A DNA stretch of 44,351 nt. Origin: Candidatus Gastranaerophilales bacterium (GTDB lineage Bacteria; Cyanobacteriota; Vampirovibrionia; Gastranaerophilales; Gastranaerophilaceae). Each line of letters starts with the position of its first letter. Position 1 is the first letter of the stretch. This document shows, piece by piece, positions 1-9,004 of the stretch. Position numbers and translations under genes: made by a program. The stretch is taken from NCBI GenBank assembly GCA_944324135.1, contig CALUVE010000016.1, positions 1 through 44,351 of the forward strand. The letters are read 5' to 3'. The notes beneath the pieces are model-generated. The model was not told the origin of the DNA and searched no databases. It saw only the letters and a list, made by a program, of their open reading frames with translations.

Positions 1-2
1 TG

Positions 3-137
3 CTTTCAAATGTTGTAATGAAAGAATTAACGAGGTATTGTAGAAAGTATAATGTAGGATTTTTTAAAGATAATCAAGTAAAAGAGGAGAGAGACAATGA
101 AGAAAAATTGCCTGGAGATAGTAAGATCAAAATGTGA
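3..137 (+). CDS. Possible 3' end of an upstream gene (partial)
   Basis: One forward frame is open from the window edge to a TGA at 135-137; the other two forward frames stop at 16 and 43. The visible 44 residues are charged and end in GDSKIKM. If real, it overlaps the start of the following glycosylase gene by about 40 bases, which is long for a bacterial overlap, although the glycosylase has its own ribosome binding site inside this frame. No domain is recognisable. It could equally be a chance open frame in AT-rich DNA. Confidence 0.3.
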   Translation, partial: LSNVVMKELTRYCRKYNVGFFKDNQVKEERDNEEKLPGDSKIKM

Positions 138-741
138 AAGCTGCAAAGCATGCGCATTAGCAAAAACACGTACAAACGTAGTTTTTTCAGACGGTAATCC
201 GTCAACCGCAAAAATAGTTTTAATCGGTGAAGCTCCGGGAGAAACCGAAGATTTGACAGGTGTTCCGTTTGTTGGAAGAGCTGGTCAATTGTTAAATGAG
301 TTTTTGGAAAACGCTGGAATTTCTCGTGAAGACGATTTGTATATGATTAATACAGTAAAATGCAGACCGCCGGAAAATAGAGTTCCGACCGATGAAGAAA
401 AAGCAGCATGCAGAAAATTCTTAAATGCTCAAATTGATATTATTAATCCAAAAGCAATTATTCTTTGCGGTGCTACTGCCCTGAAAGAATTCTATCCTAC
501 AGACAAAAAGACAACAATTTCAAAACTCCGCGGTCAATGGTTAGACATCAATGTTGACGGTAAGGATTATAAAGCTATGGCTATTTTCCACCCGTCATAT
601 CTTTTGAGAGATCATTCTCTGAAAGAAACCTCTCCGAGAACTCTCACTGCTAGAGATTTGGCAGAAATCAAAGCTGCTTATTTGAGTGATAATGAAATCG
701 TAATCGACCAGAATGCAGAAAACATTTTTGCATGTGTTTAG
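97..741 (+). CDS. Family 4 uracil-DNA glycosylase (first of two)
   Basis: This enzyme removes uracil from DNA at the start of base excision repair. The 214 residues carry the family-4 signature: iron-sulfur cysteines at C16 and C19, then C89 and C105 in a C-X15-C arrangement, the uracil pocket motif GEAPGETED at 44-52, GRAGQLL at 60-66 and the late HPSYLLR motif at H165. Cys13 is an extra cysteine before the cluster pair. The ATG is preceded by AGAGGAGAG at good spacing. The gene stands alone, ending just before a bidirectional terminator. A paralogue lies at 16945-17535; this copy has a C-terminal extension of roughly 20 residues by comparison. Family assignment is firm; division of labour between the copies is unknown. 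Confidence 0.93.
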   Translation: MKKNCLEIVRSKCESCKACALAKTRTNVVFSDGNPSTAKIVLIGEAPGETEDLTGVPFVGRAGQLLNEFLENAGISREDDLYMINTVKCRPPENRVPTDEEKAACRKFLNAQIDIINPKAIILCGATALKEFYPTDKKTTISKLRGQWLDINVDGKDYKAMAIFHPSYLLRDHSLKETSPRTLTARDLAEIKAAYLSDNEIVIDQNAENIFACV

Positions 742-756
742 GTTGAAATATATAAT

Positions 757-792
757 TAAAAGCCTCTGACTATTAGTCGGAGGCTTTTTTGT
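757..792. terminator. Bidirectional intrinsic terminator
   Basis: Arms AGCCTCTGAC (761-770) and GTCGGAGGCT (776-785) form a 10-base-pair stem with one G-U pair and a five-base loop. T residues follow on the plus strand and A residues precede it, so it can serve both the glycosylase gene and the convergent kinase gene. Confidence 0.85.
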
Positions 793-831
793 TTTGTATC
801 TGCCGCTTTCGCGCTTCGTCCTAAACTTCTC

Positions 832-1200
832 TTACCAGAATAGCGCTGAGCCAAATAGCAATATGCCTATTATGACAGCTATCATCGTCGCAAACATTAC
901 GGCTCCGGCAGAAATATCTTTTGCCATTCCGACAAGTTTTGAATATCTGTTATGGAATACTGCGTCAAGTGAAAATTCAATAGCAGAATTAAACATCTCC
1001 GCCACAACTACAAGCGCTATAGCAAATAAAAGCATACACAACCGCAGTATGCTGAAATTACACAGCACCCCGAGCATCATTACAAAAGCTCCGGCAAACA
1101 AATGTATCCGGATGTTTTGCTCGCTTTTTATAGCTAACTGCATTCCTTTTCTTGCATTTTTAAAGGTTTTTGAAAATCCTTGTGCCTTAAACTTTGTCAT
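832..1200 (-). CDS. dgkA: Undecaprenol/diacylglycerol kinase, DgkA family
   Basis: A small integral membrane kinase of 122 residues, the usual family length. Three hydrophobic helices follow a basic N-terminus (FKNARKGMQLA). The active-site helix AEMFNSAIEFSLDAV and the later KDISAGAV match the conserved ExxNTAIE and KDxxAGAV elements. In Gram-positive relatives the preferred substrate is undecaprenol, feeding the lipid carrier of cell-wall synthesis; I infer the same here. It overlaps the end of ybeY by 14 bases, so it is probably translationally coupled as the last gene of the GT2-pgpH-ybeY-dgkA unit. The gene order pgpH-ybeY-dgkA is well known from Firmicutes. Confidence 0.92.
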   Translation of the reverse strand: MTKFKAQGFSKTFKNARKGMQLAIKSEQNIRIHLFAGAFVMMLGVLCNFSILRLCMLLFAIALVVVAEMFNSAIEFSLDAVFHNRYSKLVGMAKDISAGAVMFATMIAVIIGILLFGSALFW

Positions 1201-1711
1201 TCCCTTTTATTCCAATACTTTCCAGCGCTTTTTGTTGCATATCTATAATAAAATTATATTCATCTTCTGTCTGGTGGTCAAATCCCAGTAAATGCAGAAT
1301 ACCATGACTTATCAAAAAACTCAATTCATAATCCGGCGTCACATTCTTTTTCACAGCCTCTTCCTGAACCTTGTCCAGAGCAATCATAACTTCCCCTAAA
1401 TTAACCTCTCCGTCAAATACAAATCGTTCTTCCTCAGGAGTGTCTGCAAATATCGCAAATGTAATTATGTCTGCCGGATAGTCTTTGTTCCTGTACTCTT
1501 TGTTTATTTCGTGCGTTTTTTCACTGTCACAGTACAAAAAATCAAAAGATATTGTATCGTATTCAACGCCTGCAAGACAGGATTTATCTTTTATTTTATC
1601 GAGGTAAAACCGCAATATTTTTTTTGCCCTGTCAAGATATTTTTTTTCGTTAATATCCCAACCTGTATAAATATTTTCACTGAAAATATTAATTTTTGTT
1701 GTTTTCGTCAT
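1187..1711 (-). CDS. ybeY: Endoribonuclease YbeY (rRNA maturation factor)
   Basis: YbeY is a metal-dependent RNase involved in 16S rRNA 3'-end maturation and ribosome quality control. The signature zinc motif is present as HGILHLLGFDH near residue 140. The frame stays open upstream to 1813, but I choose the ATG at 1711: it gives 174 residues starting MTKTTKINIF, has AAGGAAAT just upstream, and overlaps pgpH by only 23 bases. The longer start would bury 125 bases in pgpH and adds residues unlike the family. It overlaps dgkA at its own 3' end. Confidence 0.93.
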   Translation of the reverse strand: MTKTTKINIFSENIYTGWDINEKKYLDRAKKILRFYLDKIKDKSCLAGVEYDTISFDFLYCDSEKTHEINKEYRNKDYPADIITFAIFADTPEEERFVFDGEVNLGEVMIALDKVQEEAVKKNVTPDYELSFLISHGILHLLGFDHQTEDEYNFIIDMQQKALESIGIKGNDKV

Positions 1712-3899
1712 TTGCGGTATTTCCTTGCTCAAGCTGTTTAATTTTATTGTCCAGTTCATCATCAAGAATCTTTGCAGGCATATTAATTTTGTTTTTTGCA
1801 AATTCTTCAGCAAGATTTTCCTGATACTTGATACGGTTGTGCTGCATTCCTCTGAGGATGCGGCTGAATGTTGCCGCTATTACTTTCAAATCATGCAGTG
1901 TCAGAGGGCTGTCAGACAGCTGTGAATCATTCAACCGTTCAACAATAATCTTGTCTATCATCGCTTCAATTTCTTCGGAAGTCGGATTCTTCAATGAACG
2001 CACAGCAGATTCTACAGCATCAGCGAGCATGCAAATAGCCGTTTCTTTTGTATTTGGTTTTGGCCCTGCGTAGCGGAATTGTTCTTCTTTAACATTTTCC
2101 GCACCCTCTTCCTGAACGGCTTGGTTGTAAAAATATGACGCTAATCCCTCTCCGTGGTGCTGTAAAATAAAGTTTTGAATAACAGGCGGAATACCGTATT
2201 CTTTTGCCAGTTCAACACCATCTTTAGGGTGTGAGGTAATGACCATTTTACTTAATCTCGGGTTAAGTTTTTTATGCGGATTTTCTATACAATAGTAGGA
2301 TTGGTTTTCTACAAAGAAAAGCGGACGTTTTAATTTGCCAACATCGTGATAAAACGCTCCGACACTTGCAAGAATAGGGTTTGCCCCAACCGCTGTAGCC
2401 GCAGCCTCACAAAGGTTTGCAACAAGCAGACTGTGGTGGTATGTTCCCGGAGCCTCCATCTGTAATCTCTTTAATAAAGGCTGATTGTGGTCTGCAAGTT
2501 CTTTTAGTCCGTAAGAAGTTATAATCCCGAACAAACTTTCAAATAAAGGCAATGTTCCAAGTACTATGATTGAACTGATTATACCGTTAAGTGCAACGAA
2601 TAAGCAGTTTTTCAAAATAAGCATATTGCTGACATCTATCAGACATTTTTCAAGCAAATATACTGCCAGCACAAGTACCAGACCTGCGATTGAAATATCA
2701 AACCCTGTTTTTATTAAATCAAATCGTGTTGAATATTGTACCTTTGAAATTTTGTGGATTGTTACCATTGAAACAACATTCAACAGAACAAAAGTTACAA
2801 AGAATTGGACATCATACTGGAATCCCAGAGTTAAAGCAGAGAGCAGAAGTACTGATGAGATAAATGCAATTCTCGGGTTTGTGAAGATAGCCAGCAGGCA
2901 GACAAATGCCGGGAACGGCAGCACATACGGATAAACTCCGAGCGGCAGCAGATATGCGATTAATGCCATAACTATTGAGAGAACCCCGAGGATTTTCATA
3001 TATCGGGCTTCCAGATAAGATTTTTCAAAAAATTTCATATAGCAAAGGAAGAGCAATGTTGTTATAAATATAATCACATACATTGCAAAGAATCCCTGCA
3101 GGCTGAGTTCATAAACACTGTATCCTGCCTGTCTTAGAGCATCTCGTTTCAGTCTTGTAACAGGTTCGCCTTCAAATACAATTTTATCACCTTTCTGGAA
3201 CGTTGTTTCATAAGGTTTTACCTGATCTTGAGCGGTTTTGCGCGCTAAATCCGTTGCAAAGTCATCAACAACAAGGTTTGGAACAATAACCTGTTCAAGT
3301 AGGGCAGTTATAACTGAAACCTGACGTTTTGAAACATTTTTAATCATATTGTCGGAAATTATGCGCTCTATATTTTCGCGTTCATAATCTTTTTCGGTAA
3401 TTCCGACACGCAGTATATTGCCAAGTGTTGCGTTTGATTTGTCAAAAACCTCTCTCAAGGTCGGTTCATCACTTTTTAAAAGAAAGCTGATAACAAAATC
3501 TTTTTTGTACTGGTCTGATATATCAAACAGAATACCGAGTTCATCAACTTTTACATTGTTCTCTGCAGTTTTTTTTCTGATTTGCAGAATGGAAGTTTGT
3601 AACATCTGCAGGTTTGTTTTGATAAAATCATCTTCAGCAGGAGTCAGCACCGGTTCAACATTTTGAGCGACTTCTTTTCTATGCTGTTCTGTTCGTTTAA
3701 CATCAACAACAGTAAGAGTTTTAGGCGCTATAATATCGCGTTTGCTAATCCCGTTTTCTATAACATTTTTGAAAAGAAAATTTGGAGAAGCAATGATTGT
3801 TGTCATTAATAAAGTAAAAGCGAGAAATGAAACGGTCTTCAAAAAAGTTGATGACGTAACAAAATCTCGTATTTTAGAAAAATATTCTGTTTTTATCAT
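1689..3899 (-). CDS. pgpH: PgpH-type 7TM HD-domain c-di-AMP phosphodiesterase
   Basis: A 736-residue membrane protein with the PgpH layout: one N-terminal helix (about 19-40), a large extracytoplasmic 7TMR-HDED region (about 45-260), a block of seven membrane helices (about 265-480) and a cytoplasmic HD domain (about 485-700). Metal-binding residues are visible in TYHHS near 486-489 and FYHDVGK near 515-521. In Listeria, PgpH hydrolyses c-di-AMP to pApA. A diadenylate cyclase is encoded at 10293-11207, so the substrate is expected in this cell. AGGTAA precedes the ATG. It lies 31 bases after the GT2 gene and overlaps ybeY. Function is by family; no catalytic residue looks lost. Confidence 0.9.
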   Translation of the reverse strand: MIKTEYFSKIRDFVTSSTFLKTVSFLAFTLLMTTIIASPNFLFKNVIENGISKRDIIAPKTLTVVDVKRTEQHRKEVAQNVEPVLTPAEDDFIKTNLQMLQTSILQIRKKTAENNVKVDELGILFDISDQYKKDFVISFLLKSDEPTLREVFDKSNATLGNILRVGITEKDYERENIERIISDNMIKNVSKRQVSVITALLEQVIVPNLVVDDFATDLARKTAQDQVKPYETTFQKGDKIVFEGEPVTRLKRDALRQAGYSVYELSLQGFFAMYVIIFITTLLFLCYMKFFEKSYLEARYMKILGVLSIVMALIAYLLPLGVYPYVLPFPAFVCLLAIFTNPRIAFISSVLLLSALTLGFQYDVQFFVTFVLLNVVSMVTIHKISKVQYSTRFDLIKTGFDISIAGLVLVLAVYLLEKCLIDVSNMLILKNCLFVALNGIISSIIVLGTLPLFESLFGIITSYGLKELADHNQPLLKRLQMEAPGTYHHSLLVANLCEAAATAVGANPILASVGAFYHDVGKLKRPLFFVENQSYYCIENPHKKLNPRLSKMVITSHPKDGVELAKEYGIPPVIQNFILQHHGEGLASYFYNQAVQEEGAENVKEEQFRYAGPKPNTKETAICMLADAVESAVRSLKNPTSEEIEAMIDKIIVERLNDSQLSDSPLTLHDLKVIAATFSRILRGMQHNRIKYQENLAEEFAKNKINMPAKILDDELDNKIKQLEQGNTANDENNKN

Positions 3900-3930
3900 A
3901 AAATCGTTACCTGAATTTTGTTTCTTATAC

Positions 3931-4890
3931 CTATTTTATATCTTCTTTAAAATTTTTCAAGTTTTGCGTTTTCAGCCTCTGCTGGATGTCCTCCAGCAGT
4001 TTTCTGTTGATAGAGAGCAAATCAGCGAGTACCGCTATAATAGCAATCTGAAAACCAACAATGAGGAGTACAGCCGTAAGTATCAACGATTGAACGTGAC
4101 CAGCACCATCCCCTATTAAAAAATAATAAATAAACCGTCCCCCGAACAATATTCCGCAGAGTATAAAAAGTATTGAGAAAATTATAAAAAATCTGAACGG
4201 TCTATAGATAATAAACATTCTAAGCATTGTGAAAACCGACCTGCGGACATAGTCAAACATATTTCTTACAAGTTTTGATTTTCTCAGTTCCGGATTAACT
4301 TTAATTGGCACGCAGACAAGCGGAAGAGCTTTTGCTTTTGATTGAATAATAGTTTCAAGAGTGTATGTATAATTATCAAAAACATTCAATTTCAGCGCAG
4401 CATTTCTTGAAAAAGCCCTGAAACCGCTCGGAGCATCCTGTATATCAGTTGAGCTGACAAGCCGCATAACCGCAGAACCGAGTTTTTGCAAGAACTTTTT
4501 CAAAGGTGAAAAATGAGAGATTTTGTCAACAGGTCTTGTGCCGATGACGATATCTGCCTGATTTGCCAGAATCGGTTTTATCAAATCAGGTATGCAATTT
4601 GCGTCATACTGGTTATCGGCATCGGTATTCACAATAATATCGGCACCCATTTCAAGAGCGACATTAATTCCGGTTATAAAAGCTTTAGCAAGCCCCAAGT
4701 TTTTGGTAAAACTTACAATTTCTTTGACGCCGTGAGCTTTTGCTACCTCTGCCGTTTTGTCAGTTGAGCCGTCATCTATTATAAGAACTTCAATTTCATC
4801 TATGCCGTCAATGTGTTTTGGTAATGCCGCCAATGTAACGGGCAAAATTTCCTCTTCATTAAAGCACGGTATCTGTATGACAAGTTTCAT
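3931..4890 (-). CDS. GT2 glycosyltransferase, polyprenyl-phosphate type
   Basis: A 319-residue GT-A glycosyltransferase. The nucleotide-sugar site has IIDDGSTDKT (DD at 39-40) and the metal site TDADNQYD (D90, D92). Two C-terminal membrane helices (about 232-257 and 268-292) resemble ArnC/GtrB-like enzymes that load a sugar onto polyprenyl phosphate. The divergent neighbour at 4955 is a GT-C enzyme that could use such a lipid-linked sugar; this pairing is inference. It is the first gene of the minus-strand unit that continues through pgpH, ybeY and dgkA. A purine-rich AAGAGAG lies about 12 bases before the ATG. The sugar cannot be read from the sequence. Confidence 0.87.
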   Translation of the reverse strand: MKLVIQIPCFNEEEILPVTLAALPKHIDGIDEIEVLIIDDGSTDKTAEVAKAHGVKEIVSFTKNLGLAKAFITGINVALEMGADIIVNTDADNQYDANCIPDLIKPILANQADIVIGTRPVDKISHFSPLKKFLQKLGSAVMRLVSSTDIQDAPSGFRAFSRNAALKLNVFDNYTYTLETIIQSKAKALPLVCVPIKVNPELRKSKLVRNMFDYVRRSVFTMLRMFIIYRPFRFFIIFSILFILCGILFGGRFIYYFLIGDGAGHVQSLILTAVLLIVGFQIAIIAVLADLLSINRKLLEDIQQRLKTQNLKNFKEDIK

Positions 4891-4954
4891 AAATAATTTA
4901 CTCTCTTCTAAAATTCATTTTTATTATATAATTAAATAGTAAATATTACAAATC

Positions 4955-6589
4955 ATGAAAAAACAGGGATATTTTATATACTTAATAGTAATATTCGGTG
5001 TGATTCTGAGGACTGCATTCTTAAATAAAACTGAAGGCTTGTGGAATGACGAGTATGTGAGCTACATGATTGCTGCAAAGCCATTTTTTAAAGAGTTTTG
5101 GACTGGCGTAATTTCTCAGTGTCACATGCCGCTTTATTACCTGTATTTAAAACTAACGATGTGGCTGTTTGGAGATAATGATATAGTATTAAGAAGTTCT
5201 TCGGTTTTTGCAGGAATGCTCTCTATAATCGTGATGTACTATACAGGAAAAACCAGAGACATAAAAACAGGACTTATTACAGCATTATTCACTGCAATAA
5301 GTTCTTTTTTAATCTATTATTCTCAGGAAGTGCGGCTGTACTCAATTTTGTTCTTGTTCTCAGCGCTTTCACTTTTAACAACAATAAAACTGCTTCAGGA
5401 ACAAAACAGAAAAAATATTACTTTTTATATAATAACAAACCTGCTTGTTGTATTTACTCACACTATAGGGTTTGTTTATGCAGGGCTCAACCTATTGTTT
5501 GTCAGCATTATGTTGTTTGATAATCACAGGAAAAATATCATCAAATTATGGTCGATTACCGGTATTGGAATTCTTCTGGCATGCCCTTTGATTTTAAAAA
5601 TATTTATGACCCAATCTTTTTCTCAATGGTGGGACAATTTTACAATATCAAAGTTTGGTTTCTTGTTGACAGATTATTTCTCTCCGGTGCTGACAAATTT
5701 AATCAGTTCCCCTGACATATTTTTCTATGACAAGAGCTTGAAATTTATTATTTGCGCGCTTTTGCCGGCGCTTATTGCTCTTATTTGGATTGTAAAATCC
5801 GTAAAAAGCAAATTTGAAGCCGGACTTTTAAGTATTTGTGCGGGCATTGTTCTTGTTATGACAGCAGCTGCGCTTGCCGGAAGATTGGTGTTTACAACAA
5901 AGTATTCCATAGAAATTTATCCGATTTTGTTGTTTTTAGCTGCCTCAGGCGCACTTTCTATTAATAATAAAATATTGAAAAATTTACTGATAATTGTATT
6001 TTGTCTGATAAATACGGGCTATATTATATTCAATCCGACTTCTGCCCCGAAAATCAGACGCGCAGAGGGAAACAAAATAGTAGCAGATATGCTTTATCGT
6101 GCAAATATTCAAAAAGGCGATACCATACTTTTGACTTATTATGACAAAAGCAGATTTGAAAAATATTTTGATTTTTCTGATTATAATGTTGTATCCATCA
6201 ACAAAGGAAACTTTAACTATTATTTGACTCCGGATACAGCTTATTACGATGCGTATAAAAACGGCAAGCAGCTTTATAAAGATGTTTTTACCGACTATAA
6301 TAACAAATATTTTGAATCTAAAATAAACGATGACGTTCTAAAAAAACTAAAAAAAGGACAAAGCCTGTATTTTATTTCATTAGACAGTGTATCTGCCATG
6401 ACTCCTGAGCAGGTCGCATCAATTGTTAATAATAACAAACTTTATGAAAATACCCCGCTATTGTTTTTGGTGTTTTCTTACATCAAAAGCGAGGGGTTTA
6501 ATATACTGGCAAAACAGTTGCAAATAGTGCATTTTGAGGTGAAAGGAAATTGGAGGTTAATCAAATTAACAAAACTTAATAATCCATAG
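4955..6589 (+). CDS. GT39/ArnT-like integral membrane glycosyltransferase
   Basis: A 544-residue polytopic protein. The first extracytoplasmic loop carries LWNDEYVS (D32, E33), the acidic pair typical of GT-C enzymes of the PMT/ArnT kind, followed by helices and a conserved-looking SQEVRLYS. About ten hydrophobic segments occupy the first 350 residues, then a soluble C-terminal domain of about 170. Such enzymes transfer sugar from a polyprenyl-phosphate donor outside the membrane. It is divergent from the GT2 gene over a 64-base AT-rich gap that contains a TATAAT at 4927-4932. No Shine-Dalgarno sequence is visible before the ATG. The acceptor (lipid, protein or glycan) is unknown. Confidence 0.82.
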   Translation: MKKQGYFIYLIVIFGVILRTAFLNKTEGLWNDEYVSYMIAAKPFFKEFWTGVISQCHMPLYYLYLKLTMWLFGDNDIVLRSSSVFAGMLSIIVMYYTGKTRDIKTGLITALFTAISSFLIYYSQEVRLYSILFLFSALSLLTTIKLLQEQNRKNITFYIITNLLVVFTHTIGFVYAGLNLLFVSIMLFDNHRKNIIKLWSITGIGILLACPLILKIFMTQSFSQWWDNFTISKFGFLLTDYFSPVLTNLISSPDIFFYDKSLKFIICALLPALIALIWIVKSVKSKFEAGLLSICAGIVLVMTAAALAGRLVFTTKYSIEIYPILLFLAASGALSINNKILKNLLIIVFCLINTGYIIFNPTSAPKIRRAEGNKIVADMLYRANIQKGDTILLTYYDKSRFEKYFDFSDYNVVSINKGNFNYYLTPDTAYYDAYKNGKQLYKDVFTDYNNKYFESKINDDVLKKLKKGQSLYFISLDSVSAMTPEQVASIVNNNKLYENTPLLFLVFSYIKSEGFNILAKQLQIVHFEVKGNWRLIKLTKLNNP

Positions 6590-6659
6590 AAAACTAGCAA
6601 TTTTATTTTTGTTTGAGTGTCTATATATATAGAAGACCTCAGTGTGTAGGGATAAAAAA

Positions 6660-8180
6660 ATGAGTGTAGATAAGGTTAATTACAACAACATAAATCCGTC
6701 AAATGCGTTGCCTAAATGGCAGTATGTAAGCAGAAATTCAGGCAGGGCAGGGGAGAGCAATATAAAAAATAATTTTAATTTTACGGGGAGAGCCACTCAG
6801 GTTGCAACGGTATCAGTACCGGAGATAAAAGAGCTTTTAATGAAATTAATGCCGCCTATATTCAGAGGCATGCAAAAGATGAAAAACAGCATAGGTGAAT
6901 TTCAAAATATTGTAATTAACTCAATAGGTACAGGTTTGGTTGCCCCAGTACTCATAAAATACAACTTTTTATCAAAAACCGATGAGGATACAAGAACATA
7001 CACAGCCTGGAGACAACCGGTTTCAGCAGTTCTTGCCGTTTTGACACAGGCTTTGATTACGTTGCCGTTTGATTACGTAATTAATAAGATGGTAAATAAC
7101 GGCGAATTCGGAATCAAATACAATTTGACTTTTGCGCCTGATGAAAAACTTCTCTCTCAGGAAATCAAAAAAGAATATAAAGCACAGAATAAACGTCTGT
7201 CAAAATCAGAACTCGCTGCTCTGGTAAAAGAAAGAAAACAAAAGCAGTTTAAAGAAGTTGTCAATACATTGCTTACGGAAAACAAAATTAACTTCAGCAA
7301 ATACAATGACCCTAATCTTGTTTCTCTTCCTCCGGAAGAACTCAAACAGTTGGCTATAGATACTATTCAGGAAGAATTGAAGATTGAACAGAGTGAACTT
7401 GAAAAAAGCTACAGAGTAAAAACTCCGTCAAGAATTCAGCGTACGGACTTTTTCAGAACCCATCCGGAAGAATCTCTGGACTTTTTAAAAGAAGTTAATT
7501 CATTAATTGACAGTTCTACAACAGATAAAGATTTGAAATCAAAACTCCGCCATAAACTAAAAGCTCTGAAGAAAGCAGAAGCAAATACAGAACCAGAAAT
7601 TATCAGAATGATGCAGGAAATATATGACAGACACTCTTACAAAGATAAGAAAACTAAACGTCACATTCCGCTAAAAGAAATAACAAAACAAAAAGTTCTC
7701 GGCATGATTGCTGACCATAAAACCTATTCAAGATTCAAAACTTTCGCCTCACTGCAGCGTCAGATAAATGAAGAAGGCGTAAAACGTGTAAATGAAATAG
7801 ACGGCGCTCTTGAAGTCTTGAAAGCTGCTAAAAAATCGCTGGAAACAAACCCGAATATAACAATAAATGAAGTATATGAGACAATCAAAAGAAGCATTCA
7901 GGAAAAAGGTGTAAAAGCACGACTGGAAGATTTCAAACTTCCTGAAGCAATGGTCAAACGTCTTGAAAAATTGGTTAAATCCAATGTCTCAGCCTTGAAA
8001 CAAATGTCCGGACTGGTTGTATCATTCGCAATGCTGCCTGTAACCTGCGCATTGTTGAACTGGACTTACCCGAGATTTATGGATCTTGTATTCCCGAACC
8101 TTTCCAACAAAAAACATGATACAGAATCCAGCAATCTCATAGAAAGGGCAACCAAAAAAGCCGAAGGAGGTAACGCATGA
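6660..8180 (+). CDS. Unassigned protein: membrane modules flanking a helical core
   Basis: I do not recognise a family. The 506 residues begin with a polar, Asn/Ser-rich stretch ending in FNFTG (39-43). A hydrophobic pair follows (about 84-103 and 119-138, including AVLTQALITLPFDY), then about 300 charged, mostly helical residues rich in Lys and Glu, then a C-terminal hydrophobic segment (about 449-478, starting MSGLVVSF). A GTG lies in frame 18 bases upstream, but the ATG at 6660 has AGGGAT before it and is preferred. The stop overlaps the next start as ATGA, so the two are coupled. Its ends resemble the next protein in pattern; see findings. Confidence 0.8.
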   Translation: MSVDKVNYNNINPSNALPKWQYVSRNSGRAGESNIKNNFNFTGRATQVATVSVPEIKELLMKLMPPIFRGMQKMKNSIGEFQNIVINSIGTGLVAPVLIKYNFLSKTDEDTRTYTAWRQPVSAVLAVLTQALITLPFDYVINKMVNNGEFGIKYNLTFAPDEKLLSQEIKKEYKAQNKRLSKSELAALVKERKQKQFKEVVNTLLTENKINFSKYNDPNLVSLPPEELKQLAIDTIQEELKIEQSELEKSYRVKTPSRIQRTDFFRTHPEESLDFLKEVNSLIDSSTTDKDLKSKLRHKLKALKKAEANTEPEIIRMMQEIYDRHSYKDKKTKRHIPLKEITKQKVLGMIADHKTYSRFKTFASLQRQINEEGVKRVNEIDGALEVLKAAKKSLETNPNITINEVYETIKRSIQEKGVKARLEDFKLPEAMVKRLEKLVKSNVSALKQMSGLVVSFAMLPVTCALLNWTYPRFMDLVFPNLSNKKHDTESSNLIERATKKAEGGNA

Positions 8181-8944
8181 TTACTCCTGTCGGAATGAAC
8201 ACAATAATTTCAGGCGTCAGAAAAGCCGGTAACACTGTATTAACCTACGGTGTTAAAAAGCCATTGAAAGCACTTTCTAATGCAAAATTTATGAACACAA
8301 TCTGTGATTCTTACCAGAAAGAAAAAATGAATGTAATCACAGGTATCGGCGTAGGTTCTATCGTATTGAAAGACGGTTACGGCTGCTATCTTTACGTAAA
8401 ACAGAGTCTGCACAACGATAAAATTCCGGAAGACAAGAGAAAATTCGTTGCAGCTTTGGACTTAACAAACGGCGGTTTGATGATACTTACCCAGCTCGGT
8501 ATGTTCTTTACAATATCAAGACCTGCTATCCAGAAAAAGATGTTCAATGCGCTGTTTGGCAAAACCTTTAGCCGTGCCGCGAAGAAAAGTAATATGGAAA
8601 TTCTCTCCCATATGGATAAAATCAACGGAAAAATTCCGGGCAAAAAATACCATACAGCTTACAATCAGATAGAAAAAGATATGAACGGCGTATTCGGGCA
8701 TTTGGTCGGGCTTGCCGCCTCAACAATCGTTGCAAAACGTATAATAGTTCCGTTCATAGCAACTCCGCTGGCTGACAAGGCAAAAGCCTGGATGAGCAGA
8801 AATGATAAGCCGGAAACTATCCATAAAGATACAAAAAATACTTATAATACATACATAGCAGCTGCAAACCTTTCAGAACAAGCAACCCATTCTTCAACAA
8901 AATTGCTCAATAAATTCGGGATAAAAAGAAATACTGCAGCATAA
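8177..8944 (+). CDS. Unassigned membrane-associated protein, coupled to upstream gene
   Basis: A 255-residue protein of unknown function. It has a short basic N-terminus, hydrophobic segments at about 52-65 and 97-114 (with LMILTQLGMFF), a basic amphipathic middle, and a further hydrophobic stretch at about 172-200 (GHLVGLAAS). The spacing of the G-rich segment, a DKRKF/A region and the LTQ segment echoes the N-terminal module of the preceding protein. It starts within the ATGA overlap and is followed by a strong terminator, so the two genes form a closed bicistronic unit. AAGGAGG upstream of the ATG is a strong binding site. Confidence 0.8.
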   Translation: MITPVGMNTIISGVRKAGNTVLTYGVKKPLKALSNAKFMNTICDSYQKEKMNVITGIGVGSIVLKDGYGCYLYVKQSLHNDKIPEDKRKFVAALDLTNGGLMILTQLGMFFTISRPAIQKKMFNALFGKTFSRAAKKSNMEILSHMDKINGKIPGKKYHTAYNQIEKDMNGVFGHLVGLAASTIVAKRIIVPFIATPLADKAKAWMSRNDKPETIHKDTKNTYNTYIAAANLSEQATHSSTKLLNKFGIKRNTAA

Positions 8945-8961
8945 GTGTAAATAACATCACT

Positions 8962-9001
8962 AAAAAAGAACCTTTAATTTTTAATTAAAGGTTCTTTTTT
9001 C
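8962..9001. terminator. Bidirectional intrinsic terminator
   Basis: A nearly perfect palindrome, with arms AAAGAACCTTTAATT and AATTAAAGGTTCTTT, is flanked by A residues on the left and six T residues on the right. It separates the plus-strand membrane pair from the convergent small gene at 9005. Confidence 0.88.
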
Positions 9002-9004
9002 TAT

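Noticed and set aside
794-1291. 165-codon plus-strand frame over dgkA
   Set aside because: Antisense of two well-conserved genes (dgkA and ybeY), and it starts within the terminator's downstream sequence.
1712-1813. 34-residue N-terminal extension of YbeY
   Set aside because: It lies inside pgpH in another frame, has no ribosome binding site, and the internal ATG at 1711 has one and gives the family length.
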